Source: Xiphydria camelus (taxonomy: Eukaryota; Arthropoda; Insecta; Hymenoptera; Xiphydriidae). Taken from it: a stretch of 64,000 nucleotides of DNA. The translations under genes were made by a program, and so were the position numbers. Positions 13,701-25,353 of the stretch are shown here, piece by piece (positions within the stretch are counted from its first letter, which is position 1; each line of letters opens with the position of its first letter). The stretch is taken from the NCBI GenBank assembly GCA_963678675.1, contig OY783196.1, forward strand, positions 21,120,827 through 21,184,826. Reading direction: 5' to 3'. The notes beneath the pieces are model-generated. The model was not told the origin of the DNA, ran no database searches, and saw only the letters and a program-made list of their open reading frames with translations.

Positions 13701-14208
13701 TTCGGGCAAGGTCCAACTCCGGAAAATTACTTCCAGCATGGAAGGAGATTAAAGTGTAACATGAAAGAAAAGTGGTCGAAACGCTTGGTGAATTTATGGT
13801 GGAAATAAAAACGGACCGTGTGGCACGTGATAGGTACAAGTTTTATTTGAGTATAATCCTGTTATGAGATTAAACGAGTCTCGTCAAAGAAAATTTAACG
13901 TCACGAGGAATTCGTTTGCAAGATAAACGACCCAGCGACGTTCGGAGCCGGTTTTTTGCGATTAAACTTGTGCGCGATAAATGGTCCAATTCCAAGGGAG
14001 CGCTGTTTATAATGAATTCAATTTCTTTCGGCGTCAAAGAAATAATATATCGGCTATATAAAGTAATGTGTCGTTAGACGCTTCGCGGGTAGGTATGTAT
14101 ATCTTGATTATGATATGGAAAATGTCGTAATTTAAATGACAATAGCTTATGGAAACTGACTCCGTCTTTTAAATTATGTATCAGAATCAAAGTATTGGCA
14201 TCTATACT
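10734..14208. other. Stretch with no confident gene; possible TATA promoter at 11143
   Basis: The only suggestive signal is TATAAATA at 11143-11150 in otherwise CpG-rich sequence, about 50 bases upstream of a short open frame at 11200-11472 (+) with no recognisable product. A run of 13 C lies near 12319 and a G-rich tract near 13180. No exon, tRNA or conserved miRNA was recognised. Confidence 0.35.
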
Positions 14209-14413
14209 CAAGTAACACATTTGAGTCAAAATAATATCACTCATTAAACGACGTCATTTTTTTGGTTAAAACAACAAACGTTTTTCAGAAATGACAAAAT
14301 AATGAGATTTTGTCATTATTTCGTCATTTCTGAAAGGCGTTTGATGTCATTTCGACGACAAAAAATTACGTCAGTTAATCAGTGACATTATTTTTACCAA
14401 AGTGTATTGCTTG
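14209..14413. repeat. Near-perfect foldback MITE
   Basis: Two arms of about 100 bases form an almost complete palindrome. The outer part is CAAGTAACACATTTGAGT (left) against its diverged complement ending ATTGCTTG. The centre contains TTTTGTCATTATTTCGTCAT and its complement. It is non-coding. The hairpin-like form suggests a MITE that could also generate double-stranded RNA if transcribed. Confidence 0.65.
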
Positions 14414-14972
14414 GATAGCCAAACGTAAGTATATCTCCCATCGCTATAGCTTTTGTATCGTACAAAGCGATAGCATTGATTTACCACTTTACTAAAAGAT
14501 TATATGCAATCCCCGAGAATAAATTAAATTTATTCGAATAAGCGAGAAGCTCGCTAAAACTCGATAATCCGGTTAAGCTTTTCGTGGATATCGTACTTTG
14601 CGAGGAGAGCATTCGCGCCGTGTGTCGGAATGATAGTTCACCCTCTCCAGGTTCGTCTTCTCTCGCCGCGCAAACACTCCCTCGGGACGTACTCGTTCTT
14701 CCCACTCTACCGGGTAAAAATAAACGTTATCGTCACCCAGCAGTGTGCGGGTCGAAAGCGCGGAGGAGATCGCCAGGAAATTTATCTTCGTAAACATCGT
14801 CGCTCCTCTACCGATCGCATCCGATCGAATCGCTAATCTTTATACAACTCGGAGTCAATCGCGGGGCGAGCAAACGGGAACGATTTATCGTATCGCGAAT
14901 GAATTTATTGGGTATAAAGGTCCTTGTATTTTGTTATATTTGAATAGAGAAAAGTGTTGAATAGCCCTGCAG

Positions 14973-15203
14973 CACCGAGAAAACAGTTTATTTATAGTTA
15001 ATAAATTTTTGTTTTAATTTGGCGAAATAAACATTTTATTTTATTAAGTAAATATTCGTTACCTATTATGATATCTATTTGACACAATTGAATTCTTTGA
15101 TGCAATCATTTCAATGAAATAAACATTTTAGTCCTAATGAAATATTTATTTCGCTGTATTTAAAATTACATTTATTAACTATTAATAAATTGTCTTTTCG
15201 GTA
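14973..15203. repeat. MITE of the YACYGAGARAAA family (subfamily with CAGTTTATTTATA)
   Basis: The left end is CACCGAGAAAACAG and the right end, read in complement, is TACCGAAAAGACAA. The interior (CAGTTTATTTATARTTAATA and GGCGAAATAAA-like blocks) matches the element at 50269-50504, so the two are copies of one subfamily. It is about 231 bases, AT-rich and non-coding. Confidence 0.65.
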
Positions 15204-15270
15204 AGCACATTTTTATAGATCCTGACTACCTTAATAATAATTACGGTAACAAAATTATCCAAAGCTATTC

Positions 15271-15670
15271 AATGGGCATGTTCACAACTTTTTGTACAAC
15301 TGTTTAAAGTGCATAAATCGGAAGATTAGGGTATTAAAGTAATGTAGGTAAAAAATGGGTCATTAAAAAAATGTTTTTCCAGTATTTTTGAGATGTTAAA
15401 AAAGGCATTCGTTTTAAAGCGTCGCACTTTCACCGCCATTTTAACTGACCAATCAGAGTCGGGCAACAGATTCTCCACCGTTCACAAACCCGGGTTTGGG
15501 CTCTTGCCAGTGGCTTTAGTGACGTCACTAAGGATTTCGTTTGAATCGAAGTCAAACTTTAAACATTAAAAAAAAGAAATTAGTGCTTAGAAAAAAAAAC
15601 AAACACATCTTATTAATAAGCAGAAAAAGTATTAACGAATGAGCAAAAAAAAATCGTGAACATGCCCATT
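15271..15670. repeat. 400-bp inverted-repeat element
   Basis: The left end AATGGGCATGTTCACAAC is matched by the complement of the right end (GTGAACATGCCCATT at 15656-15670). A weaker inward match continues. The interior has a local palindrome near CCCGGGTTTGGG and no open frame. This is a non-autonomous DNA element of unassigned family. Confidence 0.6.
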
Positions 15671-16014
15671 CTTCCCTGCGCTGAGAAACTTCTTTAAGCA
15701 TTCTTGAAATACCCTGACTCTCGATTCGATTACCTGTAATTCTGTTAATTATAATACTATTCAGTCTCTATCGCGTAAGCCGTAACCAGGCCAGTTTAAA
15801 TAGCGCAACTCTGTAGTGCCGCGTATCCGATTCTATGTATAAGCACATTGTACAGACGCGTGCGGTTCCTTTGAACACAGCTGCTTCGAATGTATTACTC
15901 ATGTAATACATGGAATATAATATATAGCTGCGCGCGCGAAGCGTTGGGTTTCTAGGTCTGAAAGTTCCAACGGCTTCATCCGCTATCTAATGAATTAAAG
16001 AAAGAGTCTGCCCG

Positions 16015-16017
<3 letters not shown>

Positions 16018-16097
<80 letters not shown>
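16018..16097. repeat. (CT)n microsatellite
   Basis: About 80 bases of CT dinucleotide, interrupted by two TTTCT steps. It is a simple repeat, probably length-polymorphic. Read on the minus strand it is a long GA run, the motif bound by GAGA-type factors in insects, but nothing nearby indicates a regulatory use. Confidence 0.95.
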
Positions 16098-16937
16098 CGA
16101 CGGGGAGAGCTTTGGGTTTAATGTTGAAGGACCGCTAATTGCGCGGCTCATTCCTCATGCTCTTTACTCGGGCGCGGTTAATCCTCTTTTAAGATCGTAC
16201 GAACACCGCGAGAAAAGTCTATGGAAAGGTAGAAGCAGAAAAAAAATCGTCACGACGCAAATGAAAGATCCTCGAAAATCTCCGTAATTAATTGGGAGCA
16301 GCTCACGCGAGCGTGTGTGATCTTCGTGGGAATTTTCCTGGTTTATTAACCTGATTTCAAGTAGGTTTTTTTTTTATCCAACGCTGCTCCGTATTGAAAC
16401 GCTAACGTCGACTGGAGAATTTCATAAACATTCCCTGTTGCACACATAGCTATTTACCATTGATGTCACACGTCATGACAACGTGTGGCTTAATAAATGT
16501 CAAGAACGATTGCACTTTTTGAAAGGATCTTTAAAAATCCCGTGGTACGCAAGTTCAATATTTCCTCAGCTTCGAAAGCCATTTCCTCTATCCGTCGCGA
16601 CCCTTAAACTCCTTTTGTCGGAGCAGGTAAATAAGTAAACACGCCGTACGGAGTCGATGGAATTCCATGCCATCTCGAGAAGAGAGGAAGCGCAGACGGG
16701 GATAGATATCTTACTTCGACTCTCCGACGTTGTACTTTGAAGAAAGAGCTTTCATCCGTCATTTGAAACATATCACTGATGTTGAAGCATCGATTCCGAT
16801 ACCTATATTATAATTCTGTTTACGATATCGCGTAATATCTAGCTACGTGTATCTAGATACATTCTAAGAGTATCTAAATCTACATCGAGGTGTGACTGGA
16901 AGAGGATACCTATTATATTATATCTATGTACGACTGC

Positions 16938-17080
16938 GTACATCGAAGTAAGATAAGTTACCCGATCATAGGAGCGGTGATACGCAAATCCTGAATAGTC
17001 GGTAGTCCTTCGGGGATGCAATCACAGGGATGACTACAAATCAGGGTCACGGTCGGATAACTTATCTTACTTCGATGTAC
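16938..17080. repeat. Short inverted-repeat element
   Basis: The left arm GTACATCGAAGTAAGATAAG is repeated in exact complement at 17061-17080, continuing inward with one mismatch (TTACCCGA / TTATCCGA). The 143-base element is non-coding. Confidence 0.65.
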
Positions 17081-17134
17081 AATATATTCAAAAATATCTG
17101 GTGCATCGAAAGTATTTTATCCTCTGCCTCTACG

Positions 17135-17582
17135 TACCCGAGTAAAAATTTCGTCCAAAGTCCTGACCACATGTCCTGATCAAGTAATTCGTGACCCGGT
17201 CGGGTTATGTAGTAGAGACTCGGTGAGGGCCTCACTAGGTGTGTAACGCAATTTTAGCCTTGGTCCCGATCAGCTCGTGCTTGTAAGATTCTACTCTAGT
17301 ATCCTGATAAGGATCAATCCGATGTAATTAAAAATGAGACGAAAAAGTACATCTCTTCGAAATATACTAATGAAAAGCTTGATCGAATCCTGATAATAGA
17401 CAAATGAAAATTATCCTCTTCGGGTGTACTAGATAGATCCGATTAGAGTTGAGTCGGGTATTTCACGATCGATCGGGTTATGACATATATTATGCAGTTT
17501 CGATCTGGACCTGATCAGGTTCCGAATAAGGCTGAATCGTAATAACGTTGGGCATACCCGAATATATTTCTATTCGAGTAAC
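17135..17582. repeat. Probable MITE with degenerate ends
   Basis: The ends TACCCGAGTAAAAATTTC and (in complement) TACTCGAATAGAAAT are similar inverted repeats. The body is studded with GATCCTGAT / CCTGATCA-like short repeats. It is about 450 bases with no open frame, and the ends are diverged, so the boundaries are approximate. Confidence 0.4.
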
Positions 17583-18192
17583 TGCTACGATAAGACATGC
17601 AACGCGGAATAACGAATCGTATGCACACTCGATAATAGTGTACCATGTAGGGTAAGGTGGGGCAAGATGACGAACGGGGCAAGATGACGAATTCGTTATT
17701 TACAAAAACCGAGAGAAGATTTCAGCAAAGAAAATTGGCTATGACAACCTTCCTAGGACGTAACTATACCATACGAACATAAATGGCGCCAGAGAGAGAG
17801 TGTGTTAATTTAGCCGGGATTACAGAATCGAGCGTGTATTAACCTACAGTGTTATAAAATCGTTCTCAATCAAAATAAGGATTTACAAAAAAACAAAGGT
17901 AAGAATTTTACTGGTAAATAGCTAATTATATTAAGCAGGATTAGTATAAGTAGAGTAAAGTTAAACTTCGACATAAAAACACGTGTTTCTATTAAAAAAT
18001 TAATTTTCTTTAAAATCCTACTTGTGGGGGCAAGTTGACGGGGGTAAGATGACGAACTCGTCATCTTGCCCCGTATTTTATAAATGTTATTTCATGAAAG
18101 AAGATAACGTCTGTAAATTAAAATGAAATGAGAAAAATTAATAGCTAGCCACTAAATTCTCTCATTTCATTAATTTTATATATTTTTTGGAG

Positions 18193-18342
18193 ATGGTAAG
18201 AAATTATAAGAAAGAAAGCAATCATCGGTCTTGGTCGGAATACAATTTAATCGCTGCGATCCATGCTGTTCTGGAAGAAAATATAACAGTGAATAATGCC
18301 AGTGGACTCTCTGAAATACATACCAGAACCTACCCTTCGTAG
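18193..18342 (+). pseudogene. Transposase N-terminal fragment (psq helix-turn-helix)
   Basis: ATG at 18193 opens 49 codons beginning MVRNYKKESNHRSWSE, followed by helix-like IAAIHAVLEENITVNNASG, and stops at TAG 18340-18342. The pattern resembles the start of psq-type DNA-binding domains of pogo-family transposases. The recognition helix and everything after it are lost, so it cannot encode an active enzyme. Confidence 0.6.
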
Positions 18343-18347
18343 GTTGA

Positions 18348-18722
18348 TTGAAATTAGACCCTTTAAAAAATATGATCGCCTTCTATACAAAAACTAAGAG
18401 AAAGAAACAAAAAGCCTCTATACTAACTGCTACTTTAAACAAAGAAGAACTAGAACAGAAAGAAAGAGAACAAAATAGCAAAGATGTTAAGAAAGCAAAA
18501 AAAGTTGAGAGAGTCAAAAAGGACGTGTTTCAGAAATCTTCGACTAGATCGTTAATTCATTCTGCTAAAAACAAAGACATTTCATATCCAGGATGTGAAG
18601 AAGCGTACTATGAGCCTCCATCCGAAGACTGGATAAAGCGTCGATTTTGCGAATCGTGGTGGCATGAAGCCTGCACTGGATATGAAAAGCATGGCCCGTT
18701 TAAATGTGCCGTTTGTGTATAG
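18348..18722 (+). pseudogene. Transposase C-terminal fragment with PHD-like finger
   Basis: The open frame of about 124 codons has no good start codon. Its first part is a lysine-rich, coiled-coil-like segment (KEELEQKEREQ, KKAKKVERVKKD), as found between the DDE core and tail of Tigger-like proteins. It ends with a zinc-finger-like tail containing EPPSEDWIK, SWWHEACTG and FKCAVC. Some expected cysteines of the finger appear replaced. It is read as the deleted element's 3' coding end rather than a host gene. Confidence 0.65.
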
Positions 18723-18973
18723 TCGCGTCATCTTGCCCCAATATGTTCGTCATCTTGCCCCGTAGGTGGGGTAAGATGACGAAAATGCACAGAAATTGTA
18801 ATGTTTTCTTTTTGTACCCTTTTCGGATAATTTTTTGGATTTTTATGGTTGCAAATAATAGTTGAATCATGTATCTTTAATAATATACTCCTTTGTTTAA
18901 AATTAAACTATTGTGTTATTTTTTGTAGGCTGTTTTCGCTTAAACTCGTCAACACTTGCCCCACCTTCCCCTA

Positions 18974-20810
18974 CTATCGTATTCGGATAGTATAGCTCAG
19001 GTATTTGATATTAGGCACAGGCGACTGTGTTATAAACGGTACCCCAGCGCCGATGTAACAGCGTGTACTCTAGATGCATCTTCCTGTTTTCCAAGTAGAA
19101 CGGCGTATCCGTACCAAACTTTGTCCGTACTGCGACTGTATCACGATACATTTGAACCATCACGACGCACGTGTTCGCTTTCCAATCTACTCGCGTCGCG
19201 CGGCACACGATACGTCGCACCGGTACAGTAATATCAGTCAGGATACCAGAGGGATCGATGCGCCACCCTGCAACCGTCAGCCTCCACGAACGGCTCCCTT
19301 CGAATTGGCATCTAACGAGCGAGCGGTAACTTCGCCAGTCGCTTTTATCTCCGATAAGCGCGAACTGACGAGGAAGTGTTCCCAGAGCGACGAGGACGGT
19401 CCAGGCGAACCTGCCGACCATCCTCGCCATTCTGGAAACGCTTCCCTCTCTCGGGACGTACCTACCTAAGAAGTCCAATCGACGGGCAACGCGCGGTACA
19501 CTCGACGTTTACCAGTTTGATTAATGGCTCCTCTTGGGTCGCGAGACCGTCGAGCGTGCGGGGGGTTCCCCATATCTGCCGTTCCATCCGCGAGCACCTT
19601 TGTACATGAATAATGCAAGCACTCCCGTCAATTAATTTCGTGCGACAGAACTGTCTCCCCGGGCCGAACGTGTTAATCGCAAAGAGAGACCGTGTTTACC
19701 GCGACTGCCGGCATGGAAATGTTACCGTTTCGGCTGACGGTCAGAGACCGATTTCATCTCACTCTTCCGGTTGGCGTGTATGTAGGCTATCCGATCGAGG
19801 TCGGGTAATTAATCCGGCGAAGGAGTAATCTGTAGATTAGTGAGGGGTGAGTACGGAGAGGTCTCCTATAGCTTTCCGTATATTAGCGCGTTCTACCTTA
19901 ATGAGAAACTAAATCTTCGTTAAATTTATTTACGCGTCGATCTCGTAATTTCTGTACTAAATCGGAATTTCGATAGAAAAAATGTTCCCCTTTAATTTTC
20001 TCAATATATTACTTTGCATATACGATTAAAAATGGTTAATTACATTCGATTTTTTGATCACAGACGCGCAATTAATCTGTAAAATTTTAATTAGCGATAC
20101 GAGTGAAGTGAATGCACCCTCCGCGAGGAGGCGAATAGGAAGAAAACGGTAAATTCATCTCTTCGCAACGGATATCCTCCGCATCCCTCAAATTTCTATC
20201 GAGAACGAACTATGAAACCTACATGTACCGCTCATACGTGCGTTTCCCTAGACAAAAGCGGTTTTACGGTGTTTCTTTTGACAAATTAATCAGAGCAAGC
20301 GTGCGCGGGGGCGGAGGAGCCGGCAATCCAATCCGCGTGCGACGCCTGGGCCGCAAGCGGTGCGAGACGACGAGATTCGAGCGATACATCACTCGCGTCT
20401 CGCGCGAGAGCTCCGCAGCTCGGCGAGCGAAGCGAGAGGGAAAGAGGGCGTACTCGTTCGCCCGGTGCGGTAAGAAACGACACGAAGCGGAACACTGTCG
20501 CGGGGCAGAGTTGACTGTGTAAACTCGCAGCTTTTCCGACGACCGCGACTCTCCATTGGAGAGACGAAAGACAGCGCGAGGAGATATACATGCATATGGA
20601 GAGAAGAGTGCGAAAAGTCTCGTGTTGAAACGGCACAAACCTCGCCTTCAAATTCGCATTCCGAGTTCAGTCTTCTCGTGAAAAAATATTCATATTTTTA
20701 AATTCAATTTGTTACCTGCATACATATTTAACATCACACGGAAAAGAAAATGTTCGACAAAATAATTATTCGCAGAGTTATAAGCGCATTTGTCTCTACT
20801 ACAGCGAAAA
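18974..20810. other. CpG-rich stretch, no confident gene
   Basis: From about 19000 to 20650 the sequence is GC- and CpG-rich with many overlapping frames on both strands, which is expected by chance in such composition. One minus-strand frame (ATG near 19430) begins MARMVGRFAWTVLVALGTLP, which looks like a signal peptide and is followed by a possible GTCAGT donor, but no partner exon was found. A GTGAGT motif near 19846 (+) could be a donor of a non-coding first exon. CpG-rich blocks in hymenopteran genomes often mark promoters, so an unseen gene may start here. Confidence 0.3.
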
Positions 20811-21006
20811 TGTCCCAATTCCAAATCATGTCTCAATTCTTAAACAAATCCTCAAATATCTCTTTCTTAACTTATTATGGACTGTTCACACATGAACATC
20901 TTTATTATCCCTTATCACGTAGATAAATATTTCTGTTAATTAAAGGCACATCAATGTTATACTTTTATTGATAGAACTAAATATATAAGTGGTTAGGAAT
21001 TGGGAC
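20811..21006. repeat. Short element with GTCCCAATTCC inverted ends
   Basis: TGTCCCAATTCC at 20811-20822 is matched by the complement GGAATTGGGACA at 20995-21006. Similarity inside is weak. The unit is about 196 bases and non-coding. Read as a diverged MITE. Confidence 0.4.
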
Positions 21007-21740
21007 ACTCTTACCTTACGTTATCACGTCATCGGAACGCAGGAGTGCCAAGCAACTACTTAGTGCGAGAAAGATAGGTTTACAATACGATGACGTAGCT
21101 GCGTTTCAAAATGTTGTTTTCCAGCTCGAACAAGGCCGAAAATGAAAAATAGGAAAAATACGGGGCAAATAATTTTGTCTAAATTTAAAAAATCTGTAAT
21201 AAAAAAATTTGTGAGAAACCGAATTGCATGATGCAGCGGCTGGGCGTAACCCGATTACACATCCTGTCCAGACAACGTCGAATTATATTTCTATCCCGAC
21301 AATTGTATTACCTCGAGCAACACGATTACTCTTTCCCCGTTGAAGCATTTGCAAATTACACGTGATTCGATTATTCGCGTGGAGGCGCGCGCGTGGAATT
21401 ATTACAATCGACGTGAAGACGAATTGTCACGCTAAAGTATCGGTATCGATATTACGCTAGTCAAAGGTTAATTCAATTTCTTTTGCAATAGACCAATCTC
21501 CTCTACTGATATCGTGATCCTATCTAATAAAATCCAACGCGATATAATCGAAAGTCGTGGTCACCTATCACCATTGGTTAGTTGATAATCCATATCGATA
21601 ATCGAAAATCGTGATCACCTATCCCCATTGGTTATTTGATAATCGATATCGATATGGTATTCGATAGTTAAAGCGGGGAAATTCAATTTGATAAAGTTAG
21701 TGTTGAAGTAAAGATAAATGTCGTTATGAATAGTTATTTT

Positions 21741-22016
21741 CGTTATGAGGGCGTGAAGCGCTGTTTTTAACGAGTGTGAAGTTTGCCGCACGAGCGAAGC
21801 GAGTACGGCAATCACACTCGTTAAAACGGCGCGAAACAACCGAATAACGAATTCTATTTTTTGTCACTAAGTGTTAAATCCGAGGTTGACGATTTCACGC
21901 ACTGCGCAGGTTATTTCACGCACTGCGCAACTTTTCACGAATTGGTGTGTGAAAGATGATTTCACATGTGTCGAGGACGCCCATGAAACCGAGTATTTGA
22001 CACTGAGTGACAAAAA
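21741..22016. repeat. Repeat family copy (partner at 55503-55709, opposite orientation)
   Basis: A palindrome of about 109 bases (21741-21849) is built around TTTTTAACGAGTGTGAAG and its complement, with GCACGAGCGAAGCGAGT in the centre. A tail containing TTTTTTGTCACTAAGTGT, the tandem duplication TTTCACGCACTGCGCA, and ATGAAACCGAGTATTTGACA follows. All these blocks recur in reverse complement at 55503-55709, so this is a dispersed mobile family. Confidence 0.65.
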
Positions 22017-24880
22017 TATGTTTTAGGCGCGCGCTTGCGCGTGCAAATGGTCTAGTATTATTAAAACGTCGTCATGTCCTAGTGAAGTAAAGTCACAGAA
22101 TTTACGCTCCGCCACTTCCGGCATTATCGATAGCTATCCTTCAACCGCTGCGATCGTCTGTAACAAGCAAGCGAGCGCGATTTACACGCAAGTGGCACAA
22201 GTTCTCCCCGCAATTCGTCCGAATGATAGCCACGCTCGCGCGCATCGATCTTCCCCGACCGCGGAAACCCCGATTGAGGATTTCGACGATCGCGGCCGCC
22301 CGTTCCGACCCACCGGAATGGTCCCACGTTCCCGTCGAGAACTCTCCACCGCCGTTGAACTGGCCTCTTTTGGTGTTTAACGACTCGAAAATTCACCCGT
22401 TAAGGGAAGTCGTTTCGGGCCTGCAAGTTTTACCGGTCTCTCGAACGCACGGCGTCGAGACGGCGCACAGTCAGAAATTCCCCGGACTCCAATCCCTTCG
22501 AGAAATCGCGCGGTGGAGAGGGGAGGCTCGTTCACGCGTCGATTCGCGAGGAATTCGAAGTGTTTTTAAAAAGTCTCCCTCTCCCCTTCTCATCCCACAA
22601 ATTCCGCCGTCCTTCCGAATTTCCGCGCCGAAATTCCCCCGTCGTCGCCCTCCTGCCCCTCCCCGCCCTTAATCTCCCGTCATCCCCGCGCGCGACGTAA
22701 TTTTTCTTTAAATCTCGAGACTTCAATTTCGACGTTCTCGCGCGCGCGCGAAAAGGATCGTTAAAAGGCACTCGGGCGTAGGTGGTACAGCGCGCACCGA
22801 ATCACCGATCGTCCCTCGCGGACGCGGATCGGCTCGAATCGATAGCTTTAAAGAGTTCCTAGGATATGCAATATTCATGTTCGCCGAGGTAGCCAATACA
22901 AATGCTTTCCCGAGATTTTCGTCGGGGTGTCCGCTTTTAGCTGAATAAACGGCAGCTGAAGGGGGTTGGCGAAGAGAAAAGGCTTGCCGGGCGAGCGGAC
23001 AGAGGTGTGCGCAGGAGACGAGAAGAGTGGGACTGGCGGGGTTGGGAGAGGTCGAGCGGGAATGAAAGTCGGACGGGCCGGATAGAGAGCGCCAACTTCC
23101 GTTCGGCGGTTCTTTCTCCCGCTCGATCATCGGGCGGTGAAAAGAGCTCGGGGCGAGTTTACGCCGAGCGTACGTTAATAGAATGATCCGTTTTCCGTTA
23201 TTTGGCCGGCGGACATTCGGCGCGCCGAATTCGAAGTAGCCGAATAAACGTTCCGCGCGCGCGACGCTTCGAGAGCCCTCTCGCTTCTCGCGGTAGATTC
23301 GCCCGATGGTTTACGGGCCCTTCGTGCGCTGTAACAAATCGAAAGAGGAAATTTAACAGGCGTGGAAGGAATGTAAAAACGTGAGCGATCTCGGTGCTGG
23401 CGTGTATGCGTATACGTATGCATAACGTGCCGAAACGTTTTTGGAATAAAAAATACGGGGCGTGCGGTCAAGGGAAACGCGTTACGGGCGGTTCCACGAC
23501 CCACCCGCTGTGCAGTAACCGGACACGTGAATTCTCCCTGCGGGCAGTGGGTGTCGTTTTTTTCAGGCGCATTTCACATGCAGCTAATTACACCGTGCGT
23601 GTATCGCTATTTAAACACACCGCCGTGCGGGAAAATTACTGAAATCAATTTGGTGTGTGCTTAACGTCGTCGTATCGCTTATTTGCGATGATTATTGCGC
23701 GCGATAGGCGGGGGCATCTGTAGGTTTTGTTCGCGGTCGAATCGATGGATCGCTGTACGGCTGTACCAGTTGGTATAATGTAACTTATTAGTGCTAGGTA
23801 ACCTTTTGACTTGCCAAACAATTTTTATTTGCGGATATTCAAATTATCGTTTTTGCAATGTTTAGGAATTGGTTTCAAAAATTATACTCTTCTTCAATAA
23901 AATTAAGTGTTTCCAGATACATTTTTTAAACAACGCGAAAATGCTTAATGTATAATAGCACCTCGAACAAGAAATTGCTCGGCAACTAAAATTTCCAGCG
24001 AGCACTAGCGGGTTAACTAATTGAGGAAAAATCGAATCACCTTTTTTGGTGGCTCATTCGATGTTAAATTATAATATTATATATCCCATAAATATTTCCA
24101 TTGCTTAATCAACGACGCTCTCGAGAAATATCGATGATTAACAGCGCTCGTTACTCGAGCGTATAAATAATTTTAAGCGAATGCGAATGAATCACGTAGA
24201 TTACACGACGAAGGATAAAACTCACCCTCTCTCGCAGGGAGGGTTTATCGGGAGGACCGGGTACATCGGTGAGGCGAAGAACCTCGGATTTTATTCGACG
24301 CGCATCTGTGCCGAAATTTTCATTTTCCTAAGTGAATCGGCCGATCCACCGGTCGTGCGGGAATTGTCGGTTTACCTTTAAGTTGCCTCGGCAAATTCGT
24401 TTACGCGGGATCGATGCGGTACCCTGGAGAAATCGTCTTATCGCCGTCCGTAGCTTCTCACGGCGCGCATCAACAGCCGCTTATTATCGGTTGCTCGCGC
24501 TGGAAAAACTGAAAGGAGGAGCGGCATTCATCGAGACGCTGAGGTCTCGCGTTCCTCGCGTGCGCGCGCGTCTCGATTAAAAGCGGGAATTTCTCCGAGC
24601 TCCTTTTTTTTGCGGAGCGGAGATATTTAAAAAATTTTAAATCCTCGGAAATTCTCGCCATGATGTATAGTATCTTCATATAATTCTAAAGAACACATGC
24701 GCGTATTTTCTGAATACATTATTCCACACGTCTTTATTCTGTATATTTATTTATTTGTTCCATTACCCCTTCATTCGTTACGAGCTTCGGCAAATCTGTA
24801 TCGAAGATCTTTATATTATTTAAAAATATCGTACACGGAGAGAAGAGTGTAGCCACTTTCCCTCTCCCCGCGTGTATCTA
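22017..24880. other. CpG-rich stretch, no confident gene
   Basis: About 22100-23650 is strongly CpG-rich, with CGCGCGCG runs near 22740 and pyrimidine tracts near 22570 and 22650. Frames of up to about 149 codons on both strands are arginine/proline-rich and low-complexity, as expected from composition. After about 23700 the sequence turns AT-rich with no features I recognise. Confidence 0.4.
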
Positions 24881-24884
24881 TTAA

Positions 24885-25122
24885 CACTAGAACTACCGCA
24901 ACCGGGTAATTTGACCGGTGTCTTATTCAGAGTTCCATTCAACCTCAATTATTTCGTAACCCGTGAGGTTTTTGTCTAAATTGGTAGAATACTTTTTTGT
25001 AGAGCATATTTCAGTCTACAAAAAAGTTCTATAGCAGCGTGGACGAAAAATCCATGAATAACGAGATAATCACCCGCCAAAACGACCGTCTTATAAAGCG
25101 CGACCATTCGGTAGTTCTAGTG
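24885..25122. repeat. piggyBac-type MITE with TTAA flanks
   Basis: TTAA occurs at both borders (24881-24884 and 25123-25126). The terminal inverted repeat CACTAGAACTACCG is exact on both ends. The 238-base body has inner inverted blocks around TAGAACTTTTTTGTAGAC-like sequence and no coding capacity. TTAA duplication is the hallmark of piggyBac elements. Confidence 0.75.
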
Positions 25123-25165
25123 TTAATCTATTAATTGTAATTAATATCCATTAACCTATTATTTA

Positions 25166-25353
25166 TTAATCGGTATTATGCTAGATAATAGATTTGACAT
25201 TTTAGGGAAATGATTGCGTTCATTGCTTTATTATATAATAACAATCGACATACGTTTAGTGAAGTTCACTAGATGTATGCCACACAAAAAAGCAATGAAC
25301 GCAATACTTTCCACGAAATGTCAGATCTGTTGCTTGGTATAACAGTGATTAAT
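25166..25353. repeat. Foldback MITE
   Basis: Arms of about 75 bases are near-complementary. Both contain AGATYTGACATTT and an exact ATTGCGTTCATTGCTTT. The outer ends read ATTAATC in both directions. It lies only 40 bases from the TTAA-flanked MITE and is non-coding. Confidence 0.65.

Larger units (their letters stand above)
17650..18971 (+). mobile_element. Internally deleted pogo/Tigger-like transposon
   Basis: The element is flanked by TA on both sides (17648-17649, 18972-18973). The left terminus GGGTAAGGTGGGGCAAGATG and the complement of the right terminus GGGGAAGGTGGGGCAAGTGT are inverted repeats. The motif GGGGCAAGATGACGA recurs near both ends and in the middle (for example 17657-17690, 18045-18073, 18725-18780), like subterminal transposase-binding sites. 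Two coding remnants survive in the same orientation: an N-terminal psq-type helix-turn-helix start and a C-terminal PHD-like tail. The DDE catalytic core expected between them is missing. TA duplication, psq domain and C-terminal zinc finger together are known from pogo/Tigger transposases. Confidence 0.8.

Noticed and set aside
16018..16097. Long CT tract considered as a GAGA-factor regulatory element
   Set aside because: No promoter or gene start nearby. A simple microsatellite explains it.
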